Shown here one piece after another: positions 22,450 to 34,356 of a stretch of 64,000 bases of DNA. Origin of the DNA: Dasypus novemcinctus (lineage: Eukaryota > Chordata > Mammalia > Cingulata > Dasypodidae); assembly GCF_030445035.2 (NCBI RefSeq), contig NC_080689.1, positions 27,557,278 through 27,621,277 of the forward strand. The letters run 5' to 3'. The translations under genes and the position numbers were made by a program. Numbering within the stretch: position 1 is the first letter of the stretch; the number at the start of each line of letters is the position of its first letter. Below the pieces are notes generated by a model. That model saw only the letters and a program-made list of their open reading frames with translations. It did not search any database and had not been told where the DNA came from.

Positions 22450-23670
22450 TGATTTTAATTTAAGTACTCAGTGGTCTAAATTTTAATTTATGGTTTGTCC
22501 AGCAGAGCCCACTTTGAATCTCAGTTCTGGCCAGACCAGAATCACAGGCCAGTGGAGGCTGAAAGAGATACCTCCATGGAAAGATCTGCCAATGAGTGAC
22601 ATCTGCTGACAGGTTAGGAAACTTCAGGAAGAAAAATTTTTTGGTGGCTCTCAGGACCCAAACCCCATTAGTGGTCCCTGACCCTATTTTGATTACTTAA
22701 ACTGGGCAATTTTAAATATTTAGAATAAACTGAACCAAAAACCAAAGACAAGTCATGAAACAAAACCACCATGTAAGACAGAGAAATTGACTGTTGGAGT
22801 AAATTCACCAACATAAGCAAATGCCTAGACATCAGCACAAAAAATTACAAGCCATATTGAGAAACAGGAAGAGATGGCCCAGTCAAAGGAACAAGCCAAA
22901 AATCCTGACAAGACACAGGATTTATGACAACTAATCAATGATAACCACACAAATCTCCTAAGTCAATTCAAGGAGTTAAAAAAAGTAACAGGACTTACAG
23001 AAATGAAAGACAACAGAAGAGATTAAAAATACATTAGATTTGGGACAGACCACCTGGGGCAGGCTTCAAGAGTGTGTGTGTATTCATCTTGCCATAGTGT
23101 GTTATATCAGTGGGTGGAGACCCACAAAATGAGCAGGAAGGAGTTGGAATCCCATCCTGGGGAAGCCTGATATGTTGTCAGACAGAGGGGTGGGTGTCTC
23201 TAGAGAACATGGGCAGCTTCTAATAGAGGAGGACAGACCAGTGTGTCAAGCCCTCAGTGTTGTTGCCAGTAACTATTAATCTTGTCCTTTAAGGAGTGAA
23301 GCCTGGTGGTCACTGTGGGCCCTGAGGGAGCGTGACGGGAAGAGAATGGAAAGAAGAAAGGGTATTTAGGGGGCAATGGAAATGTTATGCACAATCTTGC
23401 AATGATGGATATCGGCCACGTTAAATTTCATAAAAAATTTATAAAAGTGTATGGTTTAAAATGTAAAGCATTGACCATGGCTGGTAGCTATGTTTCAATA
23501 TTTGTACATCAATTGTAACAAATGTACCATCCACAAATAAAAAGGTTCTTAATACAGAAAGTGGGTAAAGGGGAGGATGTTGGGTATATGGGAGTCCCCT
23601 ATATTCTGTATGTGACTTCACTGTGACCTAAAACTTCTCTGAAGACAAAATGAAAAAAAGTAAGACACTG
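22450..23670 (+). mobile_element. L1 copy lacking ORF2 (5' region joined to 3' UTR)
   Basis: 22450-23035 matches the L1 5'-UTR/ORF1 start seen again at 29290-30180 (shared AGAGATGGCCCAGTCAAA and GCCTAGACATCAGC). From about 23037 it switches to L1 3'-UTR text like that at 26140-26440 (AATGATGGATA, GTAACAAATGTACCATCC, and GTATATGGGAGTCCCCTATA), ending AAAACTTCTCTGAAGACAAA plus A-rich tail. Most of ORF1 and all of ORF2 are missing. Confidence 0.6.
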
Positions 23671-23869
23671 GGGAAGAAATGGAAAAAAATGTCACTGTAC
23701 ATACAGGACAACAGATATTACAGTGATGAAAGGTAAAATGTCAAAAAATTTTAAGATATTTTTCATAATTTTTTAATATCCCAATTTTATTTTTAGTTTT
23801 TCTAAATTATTATATATTTTATTTTTTATGTTTAAACCTGCCATTATTTCATTTTCCTAATAATTGTAT

Positions 23870-25260
23870 TTGGCAATATTCTTGGCTTCATTTTTGAAGA
23901 AGTTTTGGGTCACAGAAGGGTTACAACTGTGGCAGGGATCAATGATATGGACTGTCAGTAATGGGGGATCCATGGGAGGAAATTCACCTGGGCATGCATA
24001 TAAGCTATATAAATGTGTTCAAATGTTCATGGGGTATTGTCACTGTGGGTAGAGATTCACAGAATAACTGAAAGAATACTGAATTCCCATCCTGGGTAGC
24101 CCTGCCACATTTGCTAATGGAACAGCAACAATCCCCCAAGTACAGAGGCAATGACTAGTGAAGAGGGATGGTCCATTGATGGGCTCTTGATGAGTATGCT
24201 TTATGCTCTTGAAATTGCAATTTAGTCTAGTGTTACAGGGAGCCTTAAAACTAACTCCTGAGAGCCTCCATGTTGCTCAGATGTGCCCTCTCTTTAAGCC
24301 AAACTCAGCTTATAAATGCACTACTTTCCCCCCAGCATGGGACATGACTTCTGGGGATAAGCCTCCCCAGCACCAAGGGATAACTACCAAGCGCCAACTA
24401 GCAATGCAACTGGAAAAAGACCTTGAATAAAAGGAGGAAAAGGTAAAGACAAATGAGTTTATATGGTTATATAACTTCGAAGTGAGTCGGGAGGTCATCC
24501 CAGAGGTGATGCTAATGCATCCCTCAGCAGGATCTCATAGAATGCCAAAGTAGATACTACCCCAAATAGTGGGGTTCATGAGGTCTCTTGAGACACCCAA
24601 GTCCTACAGTCATGGCAGATAGCTTCAGAGTCTGGTGCCTTTCCAGTGGCCCTACTTTGGAGTTTATGCTTCCAAGTGTGATAGAGTTGGATTCATTTGT
24701 GACTTCCCTACACATGCTTCTTCTATTATTACCTATAGTTGGTGCTGGAGCTGGTAGGTATCATCCAAGAGACTTGAATCTTTGGACTGTCCACATGCCA
24801 GCTGGGCCCTTAGCTTCAGCAGAGTTGCAACACCTACTCTCTAGTTCATGGGACTCACCCAGGACAACTAACAAGGAGATGAGAATGTACAACCACCATA
24901 CCAAAGAACTGAGAGAATTTACTGCTGCAAGTAAGAGAGTCCCATCCAACAGCTGTATGGGATTGAAGCCCCCTTTCAATTAGAGGTGGAGTGGGCATCA
25001 CCATCCCAGAATCCTCAGGATTGGGGAATAAAATATAGACTAGAGGGGCTATGGTTAGTAGTAATATTTTGATGACGCTCTTTCATAATTTGTAACAAAT
25101 GTTTCACAACAATGCAAGGTGTTGGTGGCAGGGTGATATACGGGAATCCTGTATGACGATATGCATGTTTGTTTTGTAAGTTCACAACTTTTATTATATA
25201 CTTATTGTTTACATTATGTTCATAAGATATATTTCAATAAAAATTCCTTCCATGAAAAAT
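23870..25260 (+). repeat. Xenarthran L1 3'-UTR fragment
   Basis: Long non-coding L1 3'-UTR text. The middle (24765-24935) is the reverse complement of 57560-57725, for example GAGACTTGAATCT and TTGCAAC. The end (25040-25250) parallels 32380-32580 (GTAACAAATGTTTCACAACA, TTTGTAAGTTCACAACTTTT). Its 131-codon open frame at 24588-24983 is within this UTR and not a gene. Confidence 0.65.
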
Positions 25261-26119
25261 AGCTGAAGCTAATATTTTCCTTTTTCTTTAGTTTACTGCT
25301 GCTAACTGATTGCATTCAAATGCAAGATTCAGGGAGAAATATGCCATTTAAGAATATTTCTTCCTAATACCTGCCACATGAAAATCTACCTATCTTTACA
25401 ATCTATTTATCTACTCTTAGAATTAAATCATAACCAAGCATCTAAAACCAGCTGTTTTTTTGGTCTAACACTTCCAAACATGAAAGAATAGCCTTTATTA
25501 AAATAGTAACAGCTCTGTTAACTATTAGCATATGTAAGCAGTTAGCATTTTTGCAATTTTTTTTAAAGTCATTCAAGTTGAATACAGATTTAAATTTAGG
25601 TAAAAATGTATAGTAATATATGGAGGTACCAAAGCTGTCTTGCTTTTAGAGACTCATTTAGTTTCAGAACTAATTTTAAAATCCTCAATGAAGGGTTAGG
25701 GTGGTATCTGTGCTTGCTCTGCTCCATTTTAGTAAAGATAATTAAAAAACATATTTAATTTTTAAAAAAGGTAGTCAATCTAAAGGTAACAGAGACTCTT
25801 AAAAAAAGTAGCCTATACAATCATCCTGTTACATGAAATAACCTAGCTTTTGACTTAGCTCTACCCCACTACCACCTATTAGCAGGACCCCATTGAAAAA
25901 CTGACAAATGGTTGCCTATCAGGACTTGGGATAACAGGATTTGCTCTGTGGATTTATACAGACGAATGAATCAATTGACAAGGGCCTTCTTAAAAACAAC
26001 AATTTCTACTATTATTCTGATAATAAATAATAGTATTAATACATTAAACATCAGAAAGTAAAGTTCAATAATTCCTAATATATTTCTTCAAACCGTCTAA
26101 GTAAAAATTATAAAGTATT
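25261..26119. other. THUMPD2 intron 1, no recognised element
   Basis: AT-rich intronic DNA without an assignable repeat or exon. Confidence 0.4.
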
Positions 26120-26450
26120 TAAAACTATACATTGGAATTGTCCTATATGACAAGGCAATGATGGATACAGGCCATTATACATTTTGCCATAACCTATAAA
26201 ATTGTACAGGGCAGAGTGTAAAATATAAAGTAAACTACAATCCATGGTTAGTAGCAATGCTTCAACATGTGTTCAAATATTGTGACAAATGTATCAAACT
26301 AATGAAAGATGTTGTTAACGTGGGAAAGTGGGGGAGGGGGAAGGGAGGAAGCATATGGGAATCCTCTATATTTTTTATGTACTATTTACGTAATCTAAAG
26401 CTTCTTTAAAAATTAAAAAAATAAAATAAAAACAAACACAAAAAACTAAA
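26120..26450 (+). repeat. L1 3' terminus
   Basis: Matches the L1 3' end at 23400-23640: GGCAATGATGGATACAGGCC, AATATTGTGACAAATGTATC, CATATGGGAATCCTCTATAT, then AAGCTTCTTTAAAAATTAAA and an A-rich tail. Confidence 0.7.
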
Positions 26451-26457
26451 CAGAAAC

Positions 26458-26993
26458 TATATTAGTCAGCCAAAGGGGTGCTGATACAAAATGCCAGAAA
26501 TTGGTTGGTTTTTACAAAGGGTATTTGAGGTAGGAGCTTACAGATACCAGGCCATAAAGCATAAGTTACTTCCCTCACCAAAGTCTATTTTCACATGTTA
26601 GAGAAAGATGGCTGCTGATGTCTGTGAGGGTTCAGGCTTCCTGGGTTCCTCCTTTCCAGGGTCTTGCTTCTCTCTGGGTTCAGCGTTTCTCGCTTTTCAG
26701 GGCTCGCTTCTTTTTGGGGTCAAGGTTCCTCTTTTCCCAGGGCTCCAGCTTCAGCATCAAACTCCAACATTAAGAACCCTTAATTCTGTCCTTTGCCATG
26801 CCTTTTATCTGTGAGTTCCTACCCACCAAGTGTGGGGGCTCAACTCCCTACTGGCAGAAGAGGTTTGCCTGATTACTTAATCAAGTAAACCTCTGAATCC
26901 AATATAATCTAACATGCCCAGAGGAAAAGATTAGTTTACAAACATAATCCAATATTTCTTTTTGGAATTCATCAATAATATGAAACTGCTACA
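26458..26993 (-). mobile_element. LTR-like element, family A copy 2
   Basis: Second copy of the family at 19280: TATATTAGTCAGCCAAAGG, GGTATTTGAGGTAGGAGCTT, AAGATGGCTGCTGATGTC, then TTTTTGGAATTCATC and ...CTGCTACA. It lies directly after an L1 poly-A-like end. The 68-codon frame at 26608-26814 is LTR text. Confidence 0.6.
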
Positions 26994-27169
26994 GGAATCT
27001 ATAAAGAAGTTTGTTCCATCACCAAAGGGGGATGGGGATGAGAAAACAAACCTGAACCTTAACAAGCTCTAGATCCAAATATTAATTTACAGGAAAAAGA
27101 GAGAACATGCTGAACTACACACGGAGATGCAATCAGCACAATACAGACTGTGAGAAACTCTAGGCGTGC

Positions 27170-27372
27170 TGTAAAACAAAACTTTCTGTGATGATGGAAA
27201 TGTCCATAACCTGTGCTGTCTGATGGAGTAATTACTAGTGATATGTGGCTGCTGAGCATTTGAAATGTGGCTAATGTGCTTGAGAGGGTGAAGTTTCTAT
27301 TCAATTTTATTTGAATTAATTTTAATTTATATGGCCACATGTGACTAGTGGCTACCCTACTGGACAGTACAG
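27170..27372. repeat. hAT-like DNA transposon relic
   Basis: Contains ATATGTGGCTGCTGAGCATT and CACATGTGACTAGTGGCTAC, which are typical phrases of a mammalian hAT non-autonomous element. It abuts the next element. Confidence 0.55.
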
Positions 27373-27380
27373 CTCTAGAC

Positions 27381-27679
27381 CAGGGGTCAGAAAACTAGGT
27401 TTCTGGAGCTAAGGATGGCTTTTACATGTTTAAAGGAAGCACAAACAAACAACAAAAAAGAATATGGGGGAGCAGATGTGGCTCAAGCAGTTGAGCTCCT
27501 GCTTCCCACCTGGGAGGTTCGGGGTCTGGTTTCCGGTGCCTCCTAAAACCAAACAAACAAAAACACAAACGACAAGCAAAACAAACAAAACAAAAAACAA
27601 ATCTAGGGAGCTCAAACCACATATGACCTACAAAGCCTAATATTCACATTTGGCCCTCTATAGATTTTGCTGACCCCTG
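27381..27679. mobile_element. MER20-like hAT element with 8-bp TSD, split by a SINE
   Basis: Terminal inverted repeats CAGGGGTCAG... and ...TGACCCCTG, with flanking duplications CTCTAGAC (27373-27380) and TTCTAGAC (27680-27687), 7 of 8 identical. Near the right end TTTGGCCCTCTATAGATTTTGCTG matches the MER20 hAT-Charlie layout. A DAS SINE lies inside. Confidence 0.75.
27467..27604 (+). mobile_element. Short DAS-like SINE inside the hAT element
   Basis: GGGGAGCAGATGTGGCTCAA, GCAGTTGAGCTCCTGC, then a degraded B box (GGTTCGGGGTCTGG) and an AAACAAACAAAAAC tail. Confidence 0.8.
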
Positions 27680-27689
27680 TTCTAGACTA

Positions 27690-28570
27690 TGAGACAAACA
27701 ACCTGGCTTCTTTAACAGATAAGTTGCAAGAGGGAAGGAAAAAAGAGAGATGGAGGAGGAACCTATACATTAAAAAAAGTTAGAAAAATATTAGCCAATT
27801 ACAATGTGTGGACCTTATTTAAATCAAGATTCAAATACACAAACCTAAAAAGCAGAAATGACATTTATGAGACAAGTTGAAGACTCAACACTAACTAGGT
27901 ATTTGCTGATAATGAATTAGTAATTTTAGATATGCTAATGATATTGTGGTTTACATTTTTTAAGAATCTTTATAGTATATAACATATTATTCTATATTAT
28001 TAAAAAGAGTTCTTACACTTTAGCGAAGGCAAATATTTACAGATGCAATAACTAGGATTTGCTTCAAAATAATATGTAGTGGGGAGCAGATGGAGTTGTG
28101 AATAGAGGAGAATTCACCTTGAGTTGGTCATTGTTGATCTTGTCTACATTTGCATATGTATGAAATTTTCCATGATAAAAGGCTAAAAAGGGCAGATAGG
28201 AAATTTTCTATTGCAAGCTGGTTTTGGAGAAGGAAATACATCAGAGTCATTTGGGAGGAATAGAGTTTGCCTGTTAAAAATGCAAACACCTGGGCTTGTC
28301 TACAGTCCTACAGAAAAGAAAATCTTTTGGGGCTGGCAATGAAGGATATGCAGTTTCAACAAGCCCCCAGGTGATTCTTATGTTCACTAAAATTGGAAAA
28401 CACTGATTAAATAGAATGATTACTTTCTAAAAGCAAATAAATCACTTCTAATTAATTTGTTTTGTAAATTTAGATTTTGGAATATTAATTTTCTTGTAGC
28501 CAGAAACCACATGCAGATTCTAACAGACTCTGTAGTCATTGCAAGAATGATTTTAATTTCTCCTGTTCAA
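27690..28570. other. THUMPD2 intron 1, little recognised
   Basis: AT-rich. At 28081-28200 a short stretch (ending CATGATAAAAGGCTAAAAAG) could be an L1 3' relic. Otherwise nothing assigned. Confidence 0.35.
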
Positions 28571-28579
28571 CTTATCCTA

Positions 28580-28770
28580 TGGGGCCTAAGATTTATTGAG
28601 CACCTACTATTCGTCATGTTTTTTATCTACTATTTATCTTTATCTCAAGGCTCACACTGGTCCTTTAAAGCAGAATTATTATCTCTATTTTATATCCAGG
28701 GAAAGCAAGGCTCAGAAATTTGATTAATTTGCCCAAGTCTATTAAGGGAAGGCATAAAATTTGAACACTT
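28580..28770 (-). repeat. MIR SINE relic
   Basis: TTATTGAGCACCTACTATTC, a decayed middle, then AAGCAAGGCTCAGAAATTTG and TTGCCCAAGTC. Reverse MIR. Confidence 0.6.
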
Positions 28771-28849
28771 CCCCCCCCCCAAAGCTTTACCACTCTTACA
28801 GAAATAACCTCATCAAATGTTCCAGGGCCCTTTCCCACGGTAATTAGTT

Positions 28850-31800
28850 AGAGGATTGTGGGAAGATAGCAACAGACTAATAGGCAGAGCTCAATGCTCT
28901 CACAAAAACAACAAAGAGCCAAGGGTCTCTGAGGGACCTGCTCTGGGGGTCAGTGGATCAGTTCAGAGCTATACAACTCCCAGGAGGGTGTGGGATAGAG
29001 AGACGAAGAAGCCGAAAGGACAAATGTGAATTACCAAGGCCTCGTGGTGGCTGGAAATGGCTTCCCTCCCGCACCACCAAGGTGTTAAGCTGGGGTAAAA
29101 CACCTGGCTCATTTCAGCTCATTGAGAGGGGAACAGACATCTTCCTCCCTGTTAGGTGTTTCAAGGGAAAAGGAAGGGAGGTCTGGGTACTTTTCTTCAG
29201 TGAATTTGGCCAGCAGACCCCACTTTCTCCACTCTGGAGAGTGAACAAAGGAAAGCTGACAGTGAAATAGCTCAGTGGAAAGGTGGGCTAACTAGCGCTA
29301 TCTGCTGGCCAGTCTGGGAATTGCACAAACAAAAACTATGCAGCTCTCTGTACCTAAACCCTGGGAGAAAATCTGTGCCCTACTAGTAAGTCTCTGGCCC
29401 AATTTTGAAAACTTAAGCTGGACAATTTTTTATTTCTCTCCCCTTTCCCCACCCCCACTGTATGCTCTCTGTGTCCATTTGCTGTGTGTTCTTCTGCGTT
29501 TGCTTGCATTATCCGGCGGCACTGGGAAACTGCGTCTCTTTTTTGTTGCGTCATCTTGCTGCATCAGCTCTCCATGTGTGTGGCCCCATTCCTGGGCAGG
29601 CTGTGCTTTTTTCACAGGAGGTGGCTCTCCTTGTGGGGCGCGCTCTTTGCATGGCAGTGCTGCATGTGGGCCAGCTTACCACATGGGTCAGGAGGCCCTG
29701 GGGATCGAACCCGGGACCCTTCATATGGTAGACGGATGCTCTATTGGTTGAGCTATGTCTGCTTCCCAAACTGGGCAATTTTAAAGACTGAGAATAAACT
29801 GGACCAAATATTAAAAAAGAGCTGTGAAAAACAACAACAAAACAATAGGAAAGAGAGAGAAATAAGCTAGCAGAGTAACTTCACCAACATATTCAGATGC
29901 CTAGACATCAGCAAAAAACTACAAGCCACATTAGGAAGCAGAAAGAGATGGCCCAGTCAAAAGAACAAACCAAATATCCTGAAGAGATACATTAATTAAT
30001 CACTGATAATCACACAACTCTCTTAAATCACTTCAAAGAATTTAAAGAAAATATGACTAAAGAAATAAAAGGATATTAAGAAGACACTGGGTAAGCACAG
30101 AGAACAATTTGAAAGCCTGCAAAGAAAAGTAACAAATCTTATGGGAATGAAAGACACTACAGAGGACATTAAAAAATTCACTAGCGGCACATAAGAGTAG
30201 ATTTGAATTCCTTGAAGACAGAATTAGTGATTTCAAAGACAGAATATCTGAACTGGAAAAGAAAGGAGAACAGAAAGAGAAGAGAATGGAAAAAATGAAA
30301 CAGTCTCAGGGAGCTGAATGACAATGCAAAAAGCACAATCATTCTCATTATTGGTGTCCCAGAAGGAGAAGAGAATGGAAAAGGGGCATAAAGAATATGT
30401 GAGGAAATAATGACTGAAAACTTCCCAACCCTTATGAAGGACATAAATATCAATATCCAAGAAGGACAATGCACCCCAAAAAGTATAAATCCAAACAGAC
30501 CTATCCCAAGACACCTACTATTTAGAATTATAAATATCAGCAATAAAGAGGATTCTGAAAGCAGTAAGAGAAAAGCAAAGCCTCACATACAAGGGAAACT
30601 TGATAAAATTAAGTGCCAACCTCTTATCAGAAACCATGGAGAGAAGAAAGTGGTATGATGTGTTTAAGGCACTGAAAGAGAAAAACTGCCAGCTAAGAAT
30701 TCTGTATTCAGCAAAGCTACCCTCAAACATGAGGGTGAATTCAAAGTCTTCAAAGACAAACAAAACCTGACAGAATATGTTACCAAAAGACCAGATTTGC
30801 AAGAAATACTAAAAGGGGTACTGCAGCCTGAAAGGAAAAAACAAGGGTGAGAGATCTGGAGAGGAATTTAGAAATGAAGATTATTAGGAAGGATAAACTA
30901 AAGGATAGATAAGAAGACAGACAATGGAACAGTATGATAACAGAGAGCCTAAGGACAAAATGGATGAAATAATGCCTTTACAGTAGTAACACTGAATGTT
31001 AATGGATTGAACTCCTCAATCAAAAGATGTAACAACTCAACAATAAAAGAGCAAGCAATCCAATTTAAAAATGGGCAAAAGATTTAAATAGACATTTCTC
31101 CAAAGAGGAAATACAAATGGCCAAAAAGCACATGAAAAAATGTTCCATATCACTAGCTATTAGGGAAATGCAAATTAAAACAACAATATCATCTAACACC
31201 ACATAGAATGGCCACTGTTAAAAAAACAGCCAACAATAAGTGCTGGAGAGGATGTGGAGAAATAGGAACACTCCTTAACTGTTGGTGGGAGTGTAAAATG
31301 GTGCAGCCTCTGTGGAAGACAGTTTGGTGGTTCCTCAGGAAGCTAAATAATGAACTGCCATATGATCCAGCAATACCTCTCCTAGGAATATGTCAAAAAG
31401 AACTAAAAACTATGACATGAACAGACATCTGCACACCAATGTTCACAGCGGCATTGTTCACAACTGCCGAAAGATGGAAACAACCCAAGTGTCCATCCAC
31501 CAATGAATGGATAAACAAAATGTGGTATATACGTATGATGGAATACTATGCTGCAGTAAGAAATGAAATTGGGACATATGGGATAACATGGATGAGTCTT
31601 GAAGACATTATACTAAGTGAAGTAAGGCAGACACAAAAGGACAAATATTGCAAGGTCTCATTAATATGAACTAAATACAAATAACACATGGAATTAAAAC
31701 TAGAGTATAGGTTATTAGGAGATGAGAGGAGGGTTGAGAAGAACTACGTATGCTTAATATATGTAGAAGTTTTAACTAACTTGACTGTAAAAGTGTGGAG

Positions 31801-32590
31801 ATGGTTAGAGTTGATAGTAACACATTATAGTGAGTAGTAACGGGTTTATAAATGGGATTGTGGCTGAAAAAGGTAGTCTGGGGAAGTAAATGTCAATAGA
31901 AAGAAAGCTAAAGAATAATCTAGGGACTGAATAACACAGTGAACCCAGAGGCGGTTGAGAATTGTGGTTAAGGGTACAAATGCAAGAGAGTCCTTCTGTG
32001 AGGTAGAGCAGATGTACATCACCATTGCAGGATGGGAATATGGAGAAACATGGGAAAACCACAACTGGTGTGACCTACAGACTGTGATTAATGGCAATAC
32101 TATAATATTCTTGCATCAATGCTAAACTGTACTGTGTTGATAATGGAGATGTATGGAAAAAGTATGCCAAACGTATGCTTTGGACCATGATTGGTAGTAA
32201 AAGTCTGATTATACTGTCTCATAACCTGTAACAAATGTTCCACCAGGGTGTGGAGTTGTAAGGGAAATCTATACATCTGTATGATTGTTTTGCAAGTTTA
32301 CAATATCTGTAACAAAAATATATATAAAAAAAACATAGTATGGGTTGGGGGAAAAATACACAAAACGTGTAAGATAAGGACTATAGTTGGTAGTAATATT
32401 TTGACAATGCTCTTGCATAGTTTGTAACAAATGTATCACACCAATGCAAAGAGTTGGTGGAAGGGTGATGTATGAGACCCCAAAGTGATGTTATGTATGC
32501 TTATTTTGTAAGTTCACAATCTTTACTGTACACTTACTGTTTATGCATGTTCATGTATGAATGATACTCTTCAATTTAAAAAAAAGACGT
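28850..32590 (+). mobile_element. L1 with ORF1 region but ORF2 deleted (HAL1-like structure)
   Basis: 5' end GGATTGTGGGAAGATAGCAA and 5' UTR to about 29420, a SINE insertion, then an ORF1 relic at 29880-30850 (coiled-coil-type lysine/glutamate text; ACTGAAAGAGAAAAACTGCC near its end). 30975-31025 matches the very start of ORF2, but at about 31028 the text jumps to the extreme end of ORF2/3' UTR (TTTAAATAGACATTTCTCCA, then GGATGTGGAGAAATAGGAAC). Two small frames at 31208-31669 are the usual translated L1 3'-end shadows. The terminal about 220 bp is present twice. Confidence 0.7.
29425..29766 (-). mobile_element. DAS-type SINE inserted in L1 5' region
   Basis: Reverse copy with tail TTTTTTATTTCTCTCCCCTT, head GGGGATCGAACCCGGG (B box) and GGTTGAGCTATGTCTGCTTC. 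The L1 phrase AAACTGGGCAATTTT follows it, and a variant (CTGGACAATTTT) precedes it, consistent with a target-site duplication. Several 60-137 codon frames here are SINE shadows. Confidence 0.85.
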
Positions 32591-33430
32591 AGACTGAAAA
32601 AATGGTTAAAAAAATATGAGCTATCTATATGTTGTCTACAACAGACCCAACTCAGATGTAAGGATACAACCAAGTTAAAAGGGAAAGGCTAGAAAAAAGT
32701 ATTGCTAGAAAAAAGTATTCCATGTAAATAGTAACCAAAAAAGAGGTGGAGAAGATCAGATAAATGTGAAATAACAACATTATAGTATATGAACAGCAAT
32801 TACTCAGTGCAACTGGCAACCTGTTCCTATGATCAGTATTCTGTACTTTGTTTCATACAAAATAAGCATTTGCTTTTAATTAAGGACTGGTGAAGAGACA
32901 TATTTTTGGATACTTCATTTTTCTTTAACTCTTTCTTATGCATACTCATTAATTACAATAATCCACCTGGATTAACAATGATTTAGCACGACTACTGTTG
33001 AACACGATTTTTAGTTTTTCTGCCCCATAAAATTATAAGTTGGCAAATTGTTATCTGCTGTAATTCATTCCAATAAGATGTGAAAAACTCCCAAATAGGA
33101 ATATGATTACCTAGAAGAAGTATGGCCTAAATGGAAATTAAATAAGACATTTATTTCATTCTCAGAGATTATGTCAATAATCTAAAATGTAATATAATAT
33201 AAAAATTAGAATTATGTTATAATTTCTGTTGTATTTGAATTATTATCTACATTTATAAAGGTTTGTTGCTACGCTATTTTTTATAATTGATTATATTAAA
33301 TCTACCCTGGTCTTGCACTCTCTTTTAAAATGTGTATCTCCTTTCAATCTGTTTTTCTATATATTTTTCAATTTTATAATAATGTACTTTTTTAACAACT
33401 AAAAAAAAAAAAAAAAAAGTAGTGTTAAAG
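32590..33430. other. THUMPD2 intron 1, AT-rich
   Basis: Very AT-rich intron ending in an A17-type homopolymer at 33401-33418. Nothing else recognised. Confidence 0.4.
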
Positions 33431-33434
33431 GTCA

Positions 33435-33600
33435 CTTCCAAGCTAGAGACATTTTAGATACAAGTCCTAGCTCTACCACTCCGTTTCTCTGTATTTCTTT
33501 GTAAAATGGAGATAAAAATGACCTCTCACAAAAGATTCTTTAAAAGAGTTCATTTAATACTAGAGCAACTGGGATGGAATCTAAGAGATTATTTGTTCAG
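33435..33600 (+). repeat. MIR SINE relic
   Basis: CAAGTCCTAGCTCTACCACT and TTTGTAAAATGGAGATAAAA in forward MIR order. Confidence 0.6.
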
Positions 33601-33875
33601 ATCTTTGTAGGCGTATCTATCCACAAAACATATAAGATCAACAGGTGAATATTCCATTTCTAATAAAAGGGTATGGAAATTTCCAAATCTCTTGGCATTT
33701 AATTACTTCCACTGTCAAGAATTTTTTCTTAATGTAATTTTCCCTCCATCTCATTGCTTCTAGAGAAGATGAACCAATAGGTTCTTTCTAATAATCCTAT
33801 ACACTCAGATTGGGCCTCCTATTTTTCATAACAAGCACTGTTGATTAAATTTTTTTTTTTTTTTTTAATCAGTGC

Positions 33876-33941
33876 AGGATCATATCATGGCCACATGCTA
33901 AGTGGTTAAGGATCATATCATGGCCACATGCTAAGTGGTCA
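33876..33941 (+). repeat. 33-bp tandem duplication
   Basis: Two units of 33 bp (33876-33908 and 33909-33941) beginning AGGATCATATCATGGCCACA differ by a single base (TTA versus TCA at the unit end). Recent local duplication at the edge of a MIR. Confidence 0.9.
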
Positions 33942-34195
33942 AGGAGATGGGCCCTGGAACCCATGCGTCTACCTCCTGCCTTATTTCACAAACAGCTTGT
34001 GTTTGAATCCCAGCTCTGCATTTTCTAGCTGACCCACTCAAAACTTACTGGATTTATCTGTTTCATTTTTCTCATCAGGTAAACTTGGGGGTATCTATCT
34101 CATAAGATTACTGTGAAAATTAAGCAAGTTATCACAGAATAAAAGAGCTAAGGATAAGTGCCTGACACATTAAATGTTATTAGTTATTACTATTA
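33942..34195 (+). repeat. MIR SINE relic
   Basis: GTTTGAATCCCAGCTCTGCA, ATCTCATAAGATTACTGTGA, and AAGTGCCTGACACATTAAAT in forward MIR order. Confidence 0.7.
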
Positions 34196-34317
34196 TATGG
34201 TGTTGCTTTTTAAAATTAGCTACATTCAACACTCTACTGAATTGTTATCAAAACCACAAACGGCAGGTAATCCAATAAGACTGATGTCATTCTTCAGCCA
34301 CCCCCATCCCCACCGTC

Positions 34318-34356
34318 CTACACGCGTGCAGACACACGACACACACACACACACAG
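34318..34356 (+). repeat. (AC)n microsatellite
   Basis: Impure AC tract with a core ACACACACACACACAC run near 34338-34354, upstream of the promoter in intron 1. Confidence 0.8.

Noticed and set aside
24588..24983. 131-codon plus-strand open frame
   Set aside because: Lies in L1 3'-UTR text that is repeated in reverse at about 57560-57725; no conserved protein.
31208..31669. Two adjacent open frames of 70 and 76 codons
   Set aside because: They are the usual translatable part of an L1 ORF2-end/3' UTR, found in countless L1 copies.
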